Positions 19,352 through 28,450 are shown, numbered from the stretch's first letter. The stretch is DNA of 64,000 nt from Dysgonomonas sp. 216 (GCF_010501065.1 NZ_QVMM01000013.1:25992-89991); one strand, 5' to 3'. Notes: a model not told the origin generated them from the letters alone. Translations and numbers: made by a program.

Positions 19352-20287
19352 TTAATTCTCAGGTATTATTTTTATATTCAGCGGTAGTATTCCTCCGGTA
19401 AGTATGGCTTCAATTTCTTTCAGTTCGTTTTTGGTAAAATCGCTGGCTATAACAAACTCTCCTCCTGATATTTCGTCCATTACCATTGGTGCAGAATATA
19501 CCTGATTGTCTAATGTGATAACTAAACGCTTATGCTTGTTTGTGGCAGTAATAGTTTTCCATCGTTTAGCGGCTTCGTTATTCATCTTTATGGCAATACC
19601 GGGATAAGTATTAAAGTCTTCAATTTTAGCATCGCGTATATATCCGTTTACTTCGAGGGCAGGTTTTTCGGACAAACGTGATTTCACTATATAAAGCTCG
19701 TGCTTTGTGGGCAAACCGTAAGCGGGCTTTTTGCTCCAGAATATTTTTGTGTTTTTAGGTATGTAAGCATTGGCAATACTCGAAATTATGGCAGTGTCGT
19801 TAAAATGGGCTACAGCAAAAATATCTTTGGGGCTTTTGCTAAATGTAATGCGTTGCGAAATAGTTTCGATTGAAGATAAAGAATCTTTTATTGCTATCAA
19901 GACTTCGACATCGGGCGTTTCCCATATATCAAGCTTTCCGTGCGAAGTTAACAGTCTTTTTATCGCTTCGGGATTATCTTCTATTCTGAATTTAAAGATA
20001 TACCTGCCCGCTTTGTTTCCGTTGTTGATTGTTTGCGGAAACCCGAATCGGGTAAGCCTGTTCTTTAATATTTTGGTAGTATTATTAAGTAATGCTTCTC
20101 GGGATATGGGCAGGCGCCCGAAGCCGGAAGAATCTTCAACGATTTCGAAAGTGATGCTTTCGGTTAATCTTGCTTGATCTATTCTCGATTCTGCTGGCAT
20201 AAATAACTGGTATATGAGAGCCGCAAGCACGATGAATATCATCATGGTTACAAGTATTAATATAGATGACGATCCTTTGATTTGCAT
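19352..20287 (-). CDS. orphan SecD-like P1-head protein with one N-terminal membrane helix
   Basis: This 311-residue protein has a single N-terminal membrane segment (ILILVTMMIFIVLAALIY) and an extracytoplasmic part resembling the periplasmic P1 region of SecD/SecDF. The features are a porter-like half (LLTSHGKLDIWETPDVEV) and a head-like half ending LDNQVYSAPMVMDEISGGEF and ILTGGILPLNI. A complete SecD would continue with six membrane helices, which are missing here although the C-terminus LNIKIIPEN is where they would start. It sits between manA (12 bp) and hemH (0 bp) in one minus-strand unit. Its role is unknown; an accessory to envelope protein export is the plain inference. Confidence 0.75.
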   Translation of the reverse strand: MQIKGSSSILILVTMMIFIVLAALIYQLFMPAESRIDQARLTESITFEIVEDSSGFGRLPISREALLNNTTKILKNRLTRFGFPQTINNGNKAGRYIFKFRIEDNPEAIKRLLTSHGKLDIWETPDVEVLIAIKDSLSSIETISQRITFSKSPKDIFAVAHFNDTAIISSIANAYIPKNTKIFWSKKPAYGLPTKHELYIVKSRLSEKPALEVNGYIRDAKIEDFNTYPGIAIKMNNEAAKRWKTITATNKHKRLVITLDNQVYSAPMVMDEISGGEFVIASDFTKNELKEIEAILTGGILPLNIKIIPEN

Positions 20288-20298
20288 AGGTGTATTTT

Positions 20299-21276
20299 TT
20301 ATCCTACAAATGTTTCGAGCAATAAAACATCGTTTGTCGGGTTTATTTCAACAGAGTTGGTATCTGCCGGAATTAATACCGATTCTCCTTGGCGAATATC
20401 CAGTTTATTGCCTTTGTTGTCGGTTATAACACAGGAGCCTCCCATGCATATATAAATAACAAACGAATCGAGTTTGCTGTAATCCCGGTTAATTGTGTTG
20501 TCCAACTCCAGCAGATCTGTTGTGAAATATTGACATGATTCCAGCTCGACCGATTGATTTTTATTTTTGTTATACGATGTTTTGTAACTGTCGTATAGTT
20601 TATAGTCGATGGCGTCTTTAGCCAGTTCGGTATGAAGTTCGCGTCCGTTGCCATTCGCATCTTTCCTGTTATAGTCGTAAATGCGGTATGTAATGTTGGA
20701 TGTTTGTTGTATTTCGGCAATAAAAGTGCCTGCTCCAATTGCATGTACGCGTCCGGCAGGAAGGAAAAATACATCGCCTTTCTTTACGTCGTGTTTAGCC
20801 AGCGAATCCATAAAAGTGTTGTCCTCTATGCTTTTAACGTACGATTCGGGATTCATCTGTTTTTTGAATCCTGAGTACAAGAATGCACCTTCGGCTGCGT
20901 TAATAACATACCACATCTCGGTTTTTCCGAACGAATTATGTCGTTCTTTTGCAAGCTCATCATCGGGGTGTACTTGGATCGACAGGTTGTCACGTGCATC
21001 AATGAATTTTATGAGCAAAGGAAATGTGTCGTTAAATTTATTATATAGTGCTTCTCCAACTAATTTTCCTTTGAATTTCGATATTAGAGTTTGGAGGTTT
21101 TCGCCCTTTAATTCTCCGTTGCTTACAACCGATACGTTGCCCTCAACACCCGATATTTCCCAGCTTTCGCCTATTCCGTCTTGTTGTGGCGTAATGCCTT
21201 TAAATTTACATATATCAGATCCTCCCCAGATAATTGATTTAAGAATCGCATCAAATTTTAATGGATATAAGTTCAT
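20299..21276 (-). CDS. manA: type I mannose-6-phosphate isomerase
   Basis: The enzyme interconverts fructose-6-phosphate and mannose-6-phosphate, feeding GDP-mannose and glycan synthesis. The 325-residue protein has the zinc-binding cupin motif IQVHPDDELA, the partner Glu in KTEMWYVINA, and AGRVHAIGAGTFIAEIQQTS with a further His and the catalytic Arg region nearby. The C-terminal jelly-roll ends SVLIPADTNSVEI. It is the first gene of the unit manA, SecD-like, hemH. A -7 element TATTTTTG lies on the minus strand at 21352-21345. Confidence 0.93.
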   Translation of the reverse strand: MNLYPLKFDAILKSIIWGGSDICKFKGITPQQDGIGESWEISGVEGNVSVVSNGELKGENLQTLISKFKGKLVGEALYNKFNDTFPLLIKFIDARDNLSIQVHPDDELAKERHNSFGKTEMWYVINAAEGAFLYSGFKKQMNPESYVKSIEDNTFMDSLAKHDVKKGDVFFLPAGRVHAIGAGTFIAEIQQTSNITYRIYDYNRKDANGNGRELHTELAKDAIDYKLYDSYKTSYNKNKNQSVELESCQYFTTDLLELDNTINRDYSKLDSFVIYICMGGSCVITDNKGNKLDIRQGESVLIPADTNSVEINPTNDVLLLETFVG

Positions 21277-21547
21277 GCCAAATTGTTTATAAGTGATTGT
21301 TGTTATATTAAATGTTCTTTTTTTTTGATACCTAAATATTAGTTCAAAAATACGAATTATAACTGTAACAATTATGAATTTTTAGGATGTTTTGTTCAAA
21401 GGCAATTAAGATTCGGTAAAAATGTTGCAAAAGTCTGTCTTTTCGATAAAGGTTTTAGCGTAAATGATAGCCTGTTTTTCGTTTTTAGATTGTATCTTTG
21501 TATATTTCGGAAACATTTTTATCTGAAAAGATATTCAAAAAGAATAT

Positions 21548-22666
21548 ATGTTTTTTGGCGATATAATAGGTCAGCACCAAATAAAGAAACAACTGATATC
21601 TACTGCAAATGAAGGGTTTGTGCCTCATGCCCAATTGTTTTGTGGTCCCGAAGGTGTAGGTAAGTTACCTTTGGCTATTGCCTATGCCCAATATCTTAAT
21701 TGCGAAAATCGTCAGGAAGCCGAACCTTGCGGTAAGTGTTCTTCGTGTGTTAAATATAATCATTTGGCGCATCCCGATCTTCATTTTGTTTTTCCCGTAA
21801 TAAAAAAAGAAAAAAGAGACGTTTGCGATGACTTTATATCCGAATGGCGAAGTTTTTTAAACGAGAACCGTTATTTTAATTTAGGTCAGTGGCTTACTTA
21901 TATTGGAGCGGAGAATGCGCAGGGCATGATATATGCCAAGGAAAGTGAAGAAATAGTTCGCAAGCTAAGCCTGAAAATATACGAAGGGCGATATAAAACC
22001 ATGATTATATGGTTGCCCGAAAAAATGCATGAGGCTTGTGCAAATAAACTATTAAAGATAATAGAAGAGCCAATTGGCGATACCGTCTTTTTGCTGGTGT
22101 CGGATTCGCCCGATAGTGTTATCGGTACTATACAGTCTCGTTGTCAGCGGATTAATATACATGCGGTAGATAAATCCGATATAATTAATGCACTAAAAGG
22201 AGATTATAACATTACGGACGAAGATGCTGAAGCGGTTGCACATATGGCAAAAGGCAGCTATCTGAAAGCAATGGAAACAATCAGTCTTGATGAGGAAAAT
22301 AAGTTTTTCTTCGGGCTTTTTGTTAAAATGATGCGTTCGTCCTATGCTCGTGATATTAAGGCTATAAAAGAAATAGGAGCCGAATTGGGTGTTATAGGTC
22401 GCGAACGTCAGAAAAGTTATCTGAGATATACTCAACGAATGATTCGCGAATATTTTGTAAGTAATTTACAGCAGCGCGAAATGGTGTATCTTAATAACGA
22501 AGAGGCTCAGTTCGGGATGAGGTTTGCTCCGTTTGTAAACGAACGCAATATTGAGGATTTTATGACCGAATTGGCTTTGGCCGAGCGGCATATCGAACAA
22601 AATGTTAATGCAAAAATGGTATTTTTCGACCTGTGTCTTAAAGTTACCATGTTATTGAAACGATAA
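21548..22666 (+). CDS. holB: DNA polymerase III subunit delta prime
   Basis: Delta prime is a clamp-loader AAA+ subunit. The 372-residue protein has a degenerate Walker A, GPEGVGKLPLA (delta prime does not hydrolyse ATP in the family), a zinc knuckle CGKCSSCVKYNHLAHPDL with the first Cys a few residues before, the sequence LLKIIEEP, and the SRC motif in IQSRCQRI. A -7 element TATCTTTG is at 21493-21500. The next gene, ricT, and then gldH follow closely; holB next to a YaaT/RicT gene is conserved in Firmicutes and Bacteroidetes. Confidence 0.93.
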   Translation: MFFGDIIGQHQIKKQLISTANEGFVPHAQLFCGPEGVGKLPLAIAYAQYLNCENRQEAEPCGKCSSCVKYNHLAHPDLHFVFPVIKKEKRDVCDDFISEWRSFLNENRYFNLGQWLTYIGAENAQGMIYAKESEEIVRKLSLKIYEGRYKTMIIWLPEKMHEACANKLLKIIEEPIGDTVFLLVSDSPDSVIGTIQSRCQRINIHAVDKSDIINALKGDYNITDEDAEAVAHMAKGSYLKAMETISLDEENKFFFGLFVKMMRSSYARDIKAIKEIGAELGVIGRERQKSYLRYTQRMIREYFVSNLQQREMVYLNNEEAQFGMRFAPFVNERNIEDFMTELALAERHIEQNVNAKMVFFDLCLKVTMLLKR

Positions 22667-22729
22667 TTATATAAACCCACAAGGCCGGAAAAAGGGGCTT
22701 TGTTCAGAAAAGTATTAAACAGTAGAAAA

Positions 22730-24199
22730 ATGGAAAATACGAATGTTGATAACAATATAAATACGTTGAATACTTGTACCTGTGGAAAAAATCCGGAGGG
22801 AGAGTGTGGCTGTAAAGCCGGAGCAGGATGTAACGATACAACCGAGTGTGATAAAAAGGGCCGTTGCTGGTGTACAAAAGGAACTCATAAACTGGAGGTT
22901 CTTGACTGGCTGTGCGACTTGCCCGAAGCTTTGGACGAAACTCAGATGGTTGAAGTTCAGTTTAAAAACACACGAAAAGGCTATTATCTGAATAGTAATA
23001 ATATCGACCTTTATAAAGGCGATATAGTTGCTGTGGAAGCTACTCCGGGGCACGATATAGGGGAGGTTACATTGACAGGGAAATTGGTGCTTTTGCAAAT
23101 GAAGAAGACTAACTATCGTCCTCAGCAAGGAGAGCATAAACGTATTTACCGCATAGCTAAGCCCAACGACCTTGACAAATATAAAGAGGCTAAAGCTTTA
23201 GAGCATAAAACGATGCTTCGTGCGCGCGAGATAGCCGAAGATATGGGGCTATTGATGAAGATTAGCGATGTGGAATATCAGGGAGATGGTAATAAAGCAA
23301 TCTTTTATTATATAGCAGACGAGCGTGTCGATTTTAGGCAACTGATTAAAGTTTATGCTGAACAGTTCAGGGTAAAGATTGAGATGAAACAAATTGGGGC
23401 ACGACAAGAAGCCGGTAGAGTAGGGGGGATTGGACCTTGCGGGCGCGAGTTGTGTTGTTCAAGTTCTATTTCTAGTTTTGTTTCGGTTTCTACTTCTGCT
23501 GCTCGTTTTCAGGATATATCTTTGAATCCACAAAAGCTTGCGGGGCAATGCGGAAAGCTGAAATGTTGCCTCAACTATGAGGTTGATACTTATCTCGAAG
23601 CTCAGAAGCAACTGCCTTCGCGCGAAATACCGCTCGAAACGAAGGATAGTGTATTTTTTCACTTCAAAACAGATATACTGTCGGGGCAAATGACATATTC
23701 TACCGATAAGAATTTTGCTGCTAATCTGGTCTCGATTGATAAGGAGCGTGTGTTTCAGATAATAAAACTGAACCGCAGAGGAAAAAAACCTTTACATTTG
23801 ATATCGGACGACGAAATGCCTGAAGATAACAAAATTGCATCGAACGATATATTAGAAGATAATATAAATCGTTTTGATGAATCGAAAAAGAAGAAGCCGA
23901 AGAAAAAGCTGAATCGTAATAACGGCGGTAGACCTGATGATAAGCAACAGACAGCTATATCGGAAGAAAAGTCGGCAGGTAGTGATAATGTCAGCAATAA
24001 CAATAATAATACGGAAGCGGGCAAACCCCGTTCCAATAATAATAGAAGGAACCGGAATAATCGGAATAGCAGGCAACAATCGAAAGGAGCAGAAGGCGAA
24101 GGAGGCAAAAATATTCAGGTAAGAAATAATAACAGGGAGAAACGTAAGGATAATAATAACGACAATTCGGAATCGGGACAAGATAAAAAAAATGAATAA
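22730..24199 (+). CDS. ricT: PSP1/YaaT (RicT) family protein with Cys-rich head and basic tail
   Basis: The 489-residue protein starts best at MENTNVDN (22730). Residues about 15-55 are Cys-rich with many CxC/CxxC pairs (CTCGKNPEGECGCKAG). The PSP1 core follows, with GGIGPCGRELCCSS and GQCGKLKCCLNYE, the Cys pairs known from Bacillus RicT, where RicA-RicF-RicT carries Fe-S clusters and affects RNA processing. The last about 100 residues are low-complexity N/K/R, probably a disordered RNA-binding tail. Its stop overlaps gldH by 8 bp. The function in Bacteroidetes has not been established as far as I know. Confidence 0.87.
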   Translation: MENTNVDNNINTLNTCTCGKNPEGECGCKAGAGCNDTTECDKKGRCWCTKGTHKLEVLDWLCDLPEALDETQMVEVQFKNTRKGYYLNSNNIDLYKGDIVAVEATPGHDIGEVTLTGKLVLLQMKKTNYRPQQGEHKRIYRIAKPNDLDKYKEAKALEHKTMLRAREIAEDMGLLMKISDVEYQGDGNKAIFYYIADERVDFRQLIKVYAEQFRVKIEMKQIGARQEAGRVGGIGPCGRELCCSSSISSFVSVSTSAARFQDISLNPQKLAGQCGKLKCCLNYEVDTYLEAQKQLPSREIPLETKDSVFFHFKTDILSGQMTYSTDKNFAANLVSIDKERVFQIIKLNRRGKKPLHLISDDEMPEDNKIASNDILEDNINRFDESKKKKPKKKLNRNNGGRPDDKQQTAISEEKSAGSDNVSNNNNNTEAGKPRSNNNRRNRNNRNSRQQSKGAEGEGGKNIQVRNNNREKRKDNNNDNSESGQDKKNE

Positions 24200-24671
24200 G
24201 GTTACACTCCTCATTGTATTATTGGTTGTGCTTGTGTCGGGTGCGTGCAGCGACAGGGAGTCTTACTTAGAGTACAGGTCGATTAAGCATTACGAATGGT
24301 CGAAACGGGATACACTTACATTCGTTGTCGATTCATCGTTGTTGCAGCCCAATAGTATTTATAATATCTCGATAGAGATAGCTACCAATGGTAATTACCC
24401 TTATCAAAATATCTGGCTGTATGTTCAGGATAACATAAGCGATACGATATTCGAAAGTTATTCGAAAGAGTATCAGCTTGCAGATGAATTTGGCGCTTGG
24501 AAAGGAGATGGCTTTGGTTCGGTATACCAATTATCGGTTACGTACAAAAATAATGTACGCATAAATACAATGCGTGATTATACATTAAAAATAGTACATG
24601 GCATGCGCGACGAACCTTTGTTTGGAGTCGAAAAGCTTGGAGTAAAACTCGAAAAGGCTTTTTATGAGTAA
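24192..24671 (+). CDS. gldH: GldH-family lipoprotein
   Basis: This is a 159-residue lipoprotein with the signal MNKVTLLIVLLVVLVSGACSD; the lipobox Cys is followed by Ser-Asp. The mature part has the GldH features HYEWSKRDTLTF, YNISIEIATNGNYPYQNIWL and GWKGDGFGSVYQL-like spacing. In gliding Flavobacterium GldH is needed for motility and type IX secretion. In non-gliding Bacteroidales the gene is kept next to holB and ricT with unknown role. It overlaps ricT by 8 bp, suggesting coupled translation. Confidence 0.85.
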   Translation: MNKVTLLIVLLVVLVSGACSDRESYLEYRSIKHYEWSKRDTLTFVVDSSLLQPNSIYNISIEIATNGNYPYQNIWLYVQDNISDTIFESYSKEYQLADEFGAWKGDGFGSVYQLSVTYKNNVRINTMRDYTLKIVHGMRDEPLFGVEKLGVKLEKAFYE

Positions 24672-24767
24672 TTGAAATCGTGCTGTATTTTATTATTGTA
24701 AAGTAAAGTTTTGTGGCGAAAAAAGAAAATTTAGGATAAAATATATTTTATATTTCAACAATCGCAT

Positions 24768-24775
24768 TATTTTTG
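24768..24775 (+). promoter_or_regulatory. -7 element for the DUF5606 gene
   Basis: TATTTTTG matches the Bacteroidetes -7 element, 46 bp before the start codon. The AT-rich stretch upstream offers no clear TTG at the right distance. Confidence 0.5.
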
Positions 24776-24821
24776 TCACTTCAAAAAATAAAACAAATTA
24801 AAAACTAAAACAAATTTAATT

Positions 24822-25349
24822 ATGTTGAAGACTATTCTGTCTGTTACAGGAAAGCCCGGTTTATATAAACTGATTTCGAGTGCAAAAAGTATGGTTATTG
24901 TCGAGTCGTTACTCGATAATAAAAGAATGCCTATTTATGCCCGCGATAAAGTGGTATCGTTAGGCGATATAGCTATGTATACAGACGAGGGAGAAGTAGC
25001 CTTGAAGGATGTGTTTATCTCGATGAAGAAAAAGGAGAATGGAGCTAAGGCTTCTGTTGCACCAAAAGCAAAACCCGAAGAGCTTCGTGCTTATTTAGCA
25101 GAAGTACTTCCTACTTTCGATAGAGAACGCATATACAATGCCGATATAAAAAAGCTGATTAGCTGGTATAATACTTTAATTGAGAATAATATCGATTTCG
25201 AAACCGAGGATGCGAAAGATGAAGCAGCCGAAAGTGTTGAAGCGAAAACTGAAGCTCCCGCTGCTGAAGAGGTAAAAGCCGAGAAAAAAACAAAAGCCAA
25301 AGCTTCTGAAAAGAAGACGACAAAAGCAGCTAAAAAAACAGACGAGTAA
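24822..25349 (+). CDS. DUF5606 family protein
   Basis: This 175-residue protein of a family restricted to Bacteroidetes is recognised by the start MLKTILSVTGKPGLYKLIS and the central YLAEVLPTFDRERIYNADIKKL. Residues about 1-130 form the conserved domain. The last 45 are a low-complexity Ala/Glu/Lys tail that looks disordered, like histone-like tails. The function is unknown. It has its own -7 element and terminator. Confidence 0.85.
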   Translation: MLKTILSVTGKPGLYKLISSAKSMVIVESLLDNKRMPIYARDKVVSLGDIAMYTDEGEVALKDVFISMKKKENGAKASVAPKAKPEELRAYLAEVLPTFDRERIYNADIKKLISWYNTLIENNIDFETEDAKDEAAESVEAKTEAPAAEEVKAEKKTKAKASEKKTTKAAKKTDE

Positions 25350-25376
25350 ATTGTAGTTAGCAAAACTATATAGTAT

Positions 25377-25414
25377 AGCCGGTAAATAATAACAGTTTAC
25401 CGGCTATTTTTTTT
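25377..25414 (+). terminator. terminator after the DUF5606 gene
   Basis: AGCCGGTAAA and GTTTACCGGCT form a 10-bp stem followed by eight T residues, 28 bp after the stop codon. Confidence 0.92.
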
Positions 25415-25423
25415 AATTCTTAA

Positions 25424-25489
25424 TTTGTCTAAAAAATTAGACAAAAGTTTGACTTTTATTTGTTGTCTAAAAATATAGACGTATATTTG
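25424..25489 (+). promoter_or_regulatory. BlaI-type operators overlapping the blaI/blaR1 promoter
   Basis: Two palindromes of the GTCTA...TAGAC type are present: TTTGTCTAAAAAATTAGACA (palindrome 25424-25445) and TTGTCTAAAAATATAGACGT (25463-25482). The second fills the 19-bp spacer between -33 TTTG (25459-25462) and -7 TATATTTG (25482-25489). A repressor bound there would block RNA polymerase, giving autoregulation of the two genes that follow. Confidence 0.85.
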
Positions 25490-25519
25490 AGGTGTGATAA
25501 TATATAAACAGGAAAGATT

Positions 25520-25900
25520 ATGCAGCTAACAAAGGCAGAAGAACAAATAATGCAAATACTATGGACGATTGACGAAGGCACTGTTCAGGATATTCGGGAG
25601 AAGTTTTCGGATGTAAAGCCGGCTCGTACTACCGTTGCTACAATTCTTAGTATTTTGGAAAATAAGGGCTTTGTAGATCATACAACAAATGGCAGGGTAA
25701 ATGTTTATTCATCTTTAATTTCGAAAGATGAGTATTCGAAAAAACAATTGTTCGGTTTTTTGAAAAATTATTTTAATGGATCTTTTTCGGCATTAACATC
25801 GTTTTTTGCAAAGGAGAGCAATCTTAATGTCGAGGATTTAGATAAGCTGCTGGAAGAAACCCGAAAGGAATTAGAGAAAGAGCAAAACAACGAAGAGTAA
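25520..25900 (+). CDS. BlaI/MecI/CopY-family transcriptional repressor
   Basis: This is a 126-residue winged-helix repressor starting MQLTKAEEQIMQILWTIDEG, with the recognition-helix region ARTTVATILSILENKGFVDH and a C-terminal dimer helix pair. In the family, a BlaR1-type sensor triggers cleavage of the repressor. The GTCTA-type palindromes in its own promoter are the expected operators. Its stop codon overlaps the start of the sensor gene (ATGA-type overlap at 25900), so repressor and sensor are coupled. No beta-lactamase gene follows, so other targets must lie elsewhere. Confidence 0.92.
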   Translation: MQLTKAEEQIMQILWTIDEGTVQDIREKFSDVKPARTTVATILSILENKGFVDHTTNGRVNVYSSLISKDEYSKKQLFGFLKNYFNGSFSALTSFFAKESNLNVEDLDKLLEETRKELEKEQNNEE

Positions 25901-27420
25901 TGAAAGAGTTAATCGTTTATTTGTTGAAATCGTCGGCATGTATTTCAATTTTTTTATTGATTTACGGTCTGTTTTTCAGGCAATCAACTTTTTTGCGTTT
26001 CAATAGGGCCTATTTATTGGGCGGGCTCATTCTGTCGTTTGTTTTGCCTGCTTTCAGGTATACATACGATGTGGTAATAAGTATGTCTGCCGATAAACAG
26101 CAACATGTAGCTTTGGCAGGAGAGGATATTGTAACGGTTGCCGCTACATCTTCGTTCGATTATTGGATACTTCTGGGTGGTATATATTTAGTGGGGCTAC
26201 TTTTTGTTTTAACCCGAAATATCAAATCATATATTAAAACGGTAAAGTTACACAGGCAAGGATTGAAGATTAAAGACGAAGGTTACAGAGTTATTGATAG
26301 TGAGAATATCAAATCGCCTTTTACGGTATTTGAGAATATATATGTAAATTCTTCAGGTTTAAGCAGAATTGAGTATGACTCGGTTCTTACACACGAAAAA
26401 ACACATGTGAAACAAAAGCACTGGATCGATTTATTATGTAGCGAGTGCGCGCTGTTGCTACAATGGTTCAATGCGCTAATGTGGTTATATGTATATTACC
26501 AGAAAGAAAATCATGAATTTTTGGCAGACAAGGCAGTGCTGGATAGCGGAGTGTCTCAGGCATGTTACAAGGCTGTTCTTATAAATCAACAATTCAAGGG
26601 CCCTGTTTTTTCTTTCTCAAATTCATTTAGTTATTCTAATCAATTAAACCGATTAAAAATGATGAAAAAAACAAAAACATCGCCTATAAAAAAAGTTGTA
26701 CTATTGGTATTAGTACCTGTTTTCGGAGTATATTATTGGGCCTCGGCTACCCCCAATTACATAATTGAAGATAAAGTTTATGAGGCTGAAGTAACAGCAA
26801 CCACAGTTAAAGGCAATTCTGCTATCGATATACAGGGGATAAAAGGGAATCCATTAATATATGTAGACGAAAAAAGAGTTACTAAAGAAGAACTCGGTTC
26901 TATGGTCCTTAACCGGATAGAAGAAGTGGAGGTGTTGAAAGATGAAGAGGCAATGGAGCAGTTTGGCCCCGAAGCTAAAGATGGGGTGTTAAAACTATAT
27001 TCGAAAAAGAGAGAGGGTGGCAAGGCTAATAATGTTTCCGAACCGTTAGGCAAAAAGACGGATGCCACAAAATTAGAGATAGTTATGAATGGGGCTGATG
27101 CAGAAGGCGATGTGCCGAAAACGAAGAAGGTAACAGTGCATCTTGTGCAGAAAGATGACAGCCTTAAAATGGAAGCCAATCAGTTTTTTATGAAAAATGA
27201 TAGTGGAGAAAAAGTTCAGTTTTTTGTTCGTTGCAACGAAACAGAAAAACCTGTGTTCATTATCGACGATGTAGAACAGCCATTCGAAAAATGGAATGCG
27301 ATAGATTCGGATTCGATAAAAGAGATTGTGGTTTTAAAAGAAAAGGCTGCGGAAGAAAAGTATGGGGATAAAGGAAAAAATGGGGTTGTTATTGTTAAAA
27401 TGAAAAAAATGACACAATAA
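25900..27420 (+). CDS. BlaR1-like M56 membrane metallopeptidase with plug-like C-terminal repeats
   Basis: This 506-residue sensor protease has four membrane helices around an M56 domain. The zinc motif is THEKTHVKQKHW near residue 166, and the second Glu is in ENHEFLADKAVL. After the last helix (VVLLVLVPVFGVYYW, about residue 270) the extracytoplasmic part has no penicillin-binding domain. It has two copies of a short motif like the plug of TonB-dependent receptors: YVDEKRV...VEVLKDEEAMEQFG...DGVLKLY and IIDDVEQ...EIVVLKEKAAEEKYG...NGVVIVKM. It is coupled to the BlaI-type repressor. It may sense envelope or cell-wall cues. Confidence 0.85.
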   Translation: MKELIVYLLKSSACISIFLLIYGLFFRQSTFLRFNRAYLLGGLILSFVLPAFRYTYDVVISMSADKQQHVALAGEDIVTVAATSSFDYWILLGGIYLVGLLFVLTRNIKSYIKTVKLHRQGLKIKDEGYRVIDSENIKSPFTVFENIYVNSSGLSRIEYDSVLTHEKTHVKQKHWIDLLCSECALLLQWFNALMWLYVYYQKENHEFLADKAVLDSGVSQACYKAVLINQQFKGPVFSFSNSFSYSNQLNRLKMMKKTKTSPIKKVVLLVLVPVFGVYYWASATPNYIIEDKVYEAEVTATTVKGNSAIDIQGIKGNPLIYVDEKRVTKEELGSMVLNRIEEVEVLKDEEAMEQFGPEAKDGVLKLYSKKREGGKANNVSEPLGKKTDATKLEIVMNGADAEGDVPKTKKVTVHLVQKDDSLKMEANQFFMKNDSGEKVQFFVRCNETEKPVFIIDDVEQPFEKWNAIDSDSIKEIVVLKEKAAEEKYGDKGKNGVVIVKMKKMTQ

Positions 27421-27451
27421 ATAACGCTTTTCGATAAAAAACTTTTAATAA

Positions 27452-27515
27452 AAAAGAGGGTAACTGCTTTTTTCGATGTAACTTTGCATCAAAGCGGATG
27501 CCCTCTTAATTTTTT
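27452..27515 (+). terminator. long imperfect terminator hairpin after the BlaR1-like gene
   Basis: AAGAGGG and CCCTCTT pair across about 45 nt that hold an inner GATG/CATC stem, and AATTTTTT follows. It is a likely terminator, though long. Confidence 0.6.
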
Positions 27516-27628
27516 CTTGCATTTTTCTGAGAAATCCATGCAACGATTTAGTTAATTTGGCGTCTTTGTAACTAGATGCGGTTTTATTAATATCTCTTAA
27601 TCCGGAGGAATTGGTCGGATGGAAAAAG

Positions 27629-28429
27629 ATGAATGTGAAAATCTTTAAAATAAAGTATTGGTTGATACTATCTATCATAGTGTTATCGTCTTGTAATGGA
27701 GATGATGACAGCTTTATTGGAGCAAAAAAACATTTGCCCGAGAGAATAATTTTAGATGGAGAAATAAGTACTACCGCAGTAAATTACAAATACGATCAGA
27801 ATAATCGTTTGATAAATGTGCTGAAAACAGAAAATTATGTAACCGACGGAAAAGAATATTCTGTTTCGTTTGATATTTCATACAACTCGGTAAATAATAT
27901 ATCGAACGTAATAAGAACTACAACAAGTAGCGAAGATAAAAATTATGTTGATATCGATACTATTGGCTTTATTTATGAAGGTACCAACGTATATGCCGGC
28001 GATACAAGGTTCGAAATAAATACAGAGGGGCAGTTGTTAAGTATAAACATAATCGACAACGGTACAGAGGTAAACCAGAGTTTGTGTAGTTACGATTCGT
28101 ATGGAAATTTAAATCGCTATGTGCTTAAAGATGAGACAGGAACGATTGTAACAGATTTAACTTACGAATACGATGATAAAAAAGGGATATTCGGAGATGT
28201 GAATACCCCCCAATGGTTTTTCCTTGCGTTTTTGGAAGAAGGCTTTAACTTTGCCAATAATAATATAGAACAGGTTTCGAATGTAAGGGATGGAAGCCTG
28301 AAAGATATAACACGGAACTACAAATATAATGTAGAAGGATATCCTGTAAGCGAATGGATTTATTTGTCGGAATATTCTTTAACGGTTGATGTAGAACCGC
28401 TAAAAATAATATACAAAGTAGTAAATTAA
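27629..28429 (+). CDS. hypothetical lipoprotein with YD-like repeats
   Basis: The ATG at 27629 gives a lipoprotein signal ending VLSSCNGDDDS; the Asp-rich residues after Cys are typical of surface-exported Bacteroidetes lipoproteins. The 266-residue protein contains YD/RHS-like strands such as NYKYDQNNRLINVLK, YDSYGNLNRYVLKDETG and YKYNVEGYPVSEW, as seen in DUF4595-type proteins. An upstream in-frame TTG at 27611 adds nothing useful. It is followed 21 bp later by another lipoprotein gene. No function is assigned. Confidence 0.7.
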   Translation: MNVKIFKIKYWLILSIIVLSSCNGDDDSFIGAKKHLPERIILDGEISTTAVNYKYDQNNRLINVLKTENYVTDGKEYSVSFDISYNSVNNISNVIRTTTSSEDKNYVDIDTIGFIYEGTNVYAGDTRFEINTEGQLLSINIIDNGTEVNQSLCSYDSYGNLNRYVLKDETGTIVTDLTYEYDDKKGIFGDVNTPQWFFLAFLEEGFNFANNNIEQVSNVRDGSLKDITRNYKYNVEGYPVSEWIYLSEYSLTVDVEPLKIIYKVVN

Positions 28430-28450
28430 GAAAAGGTATTACGATTATAG

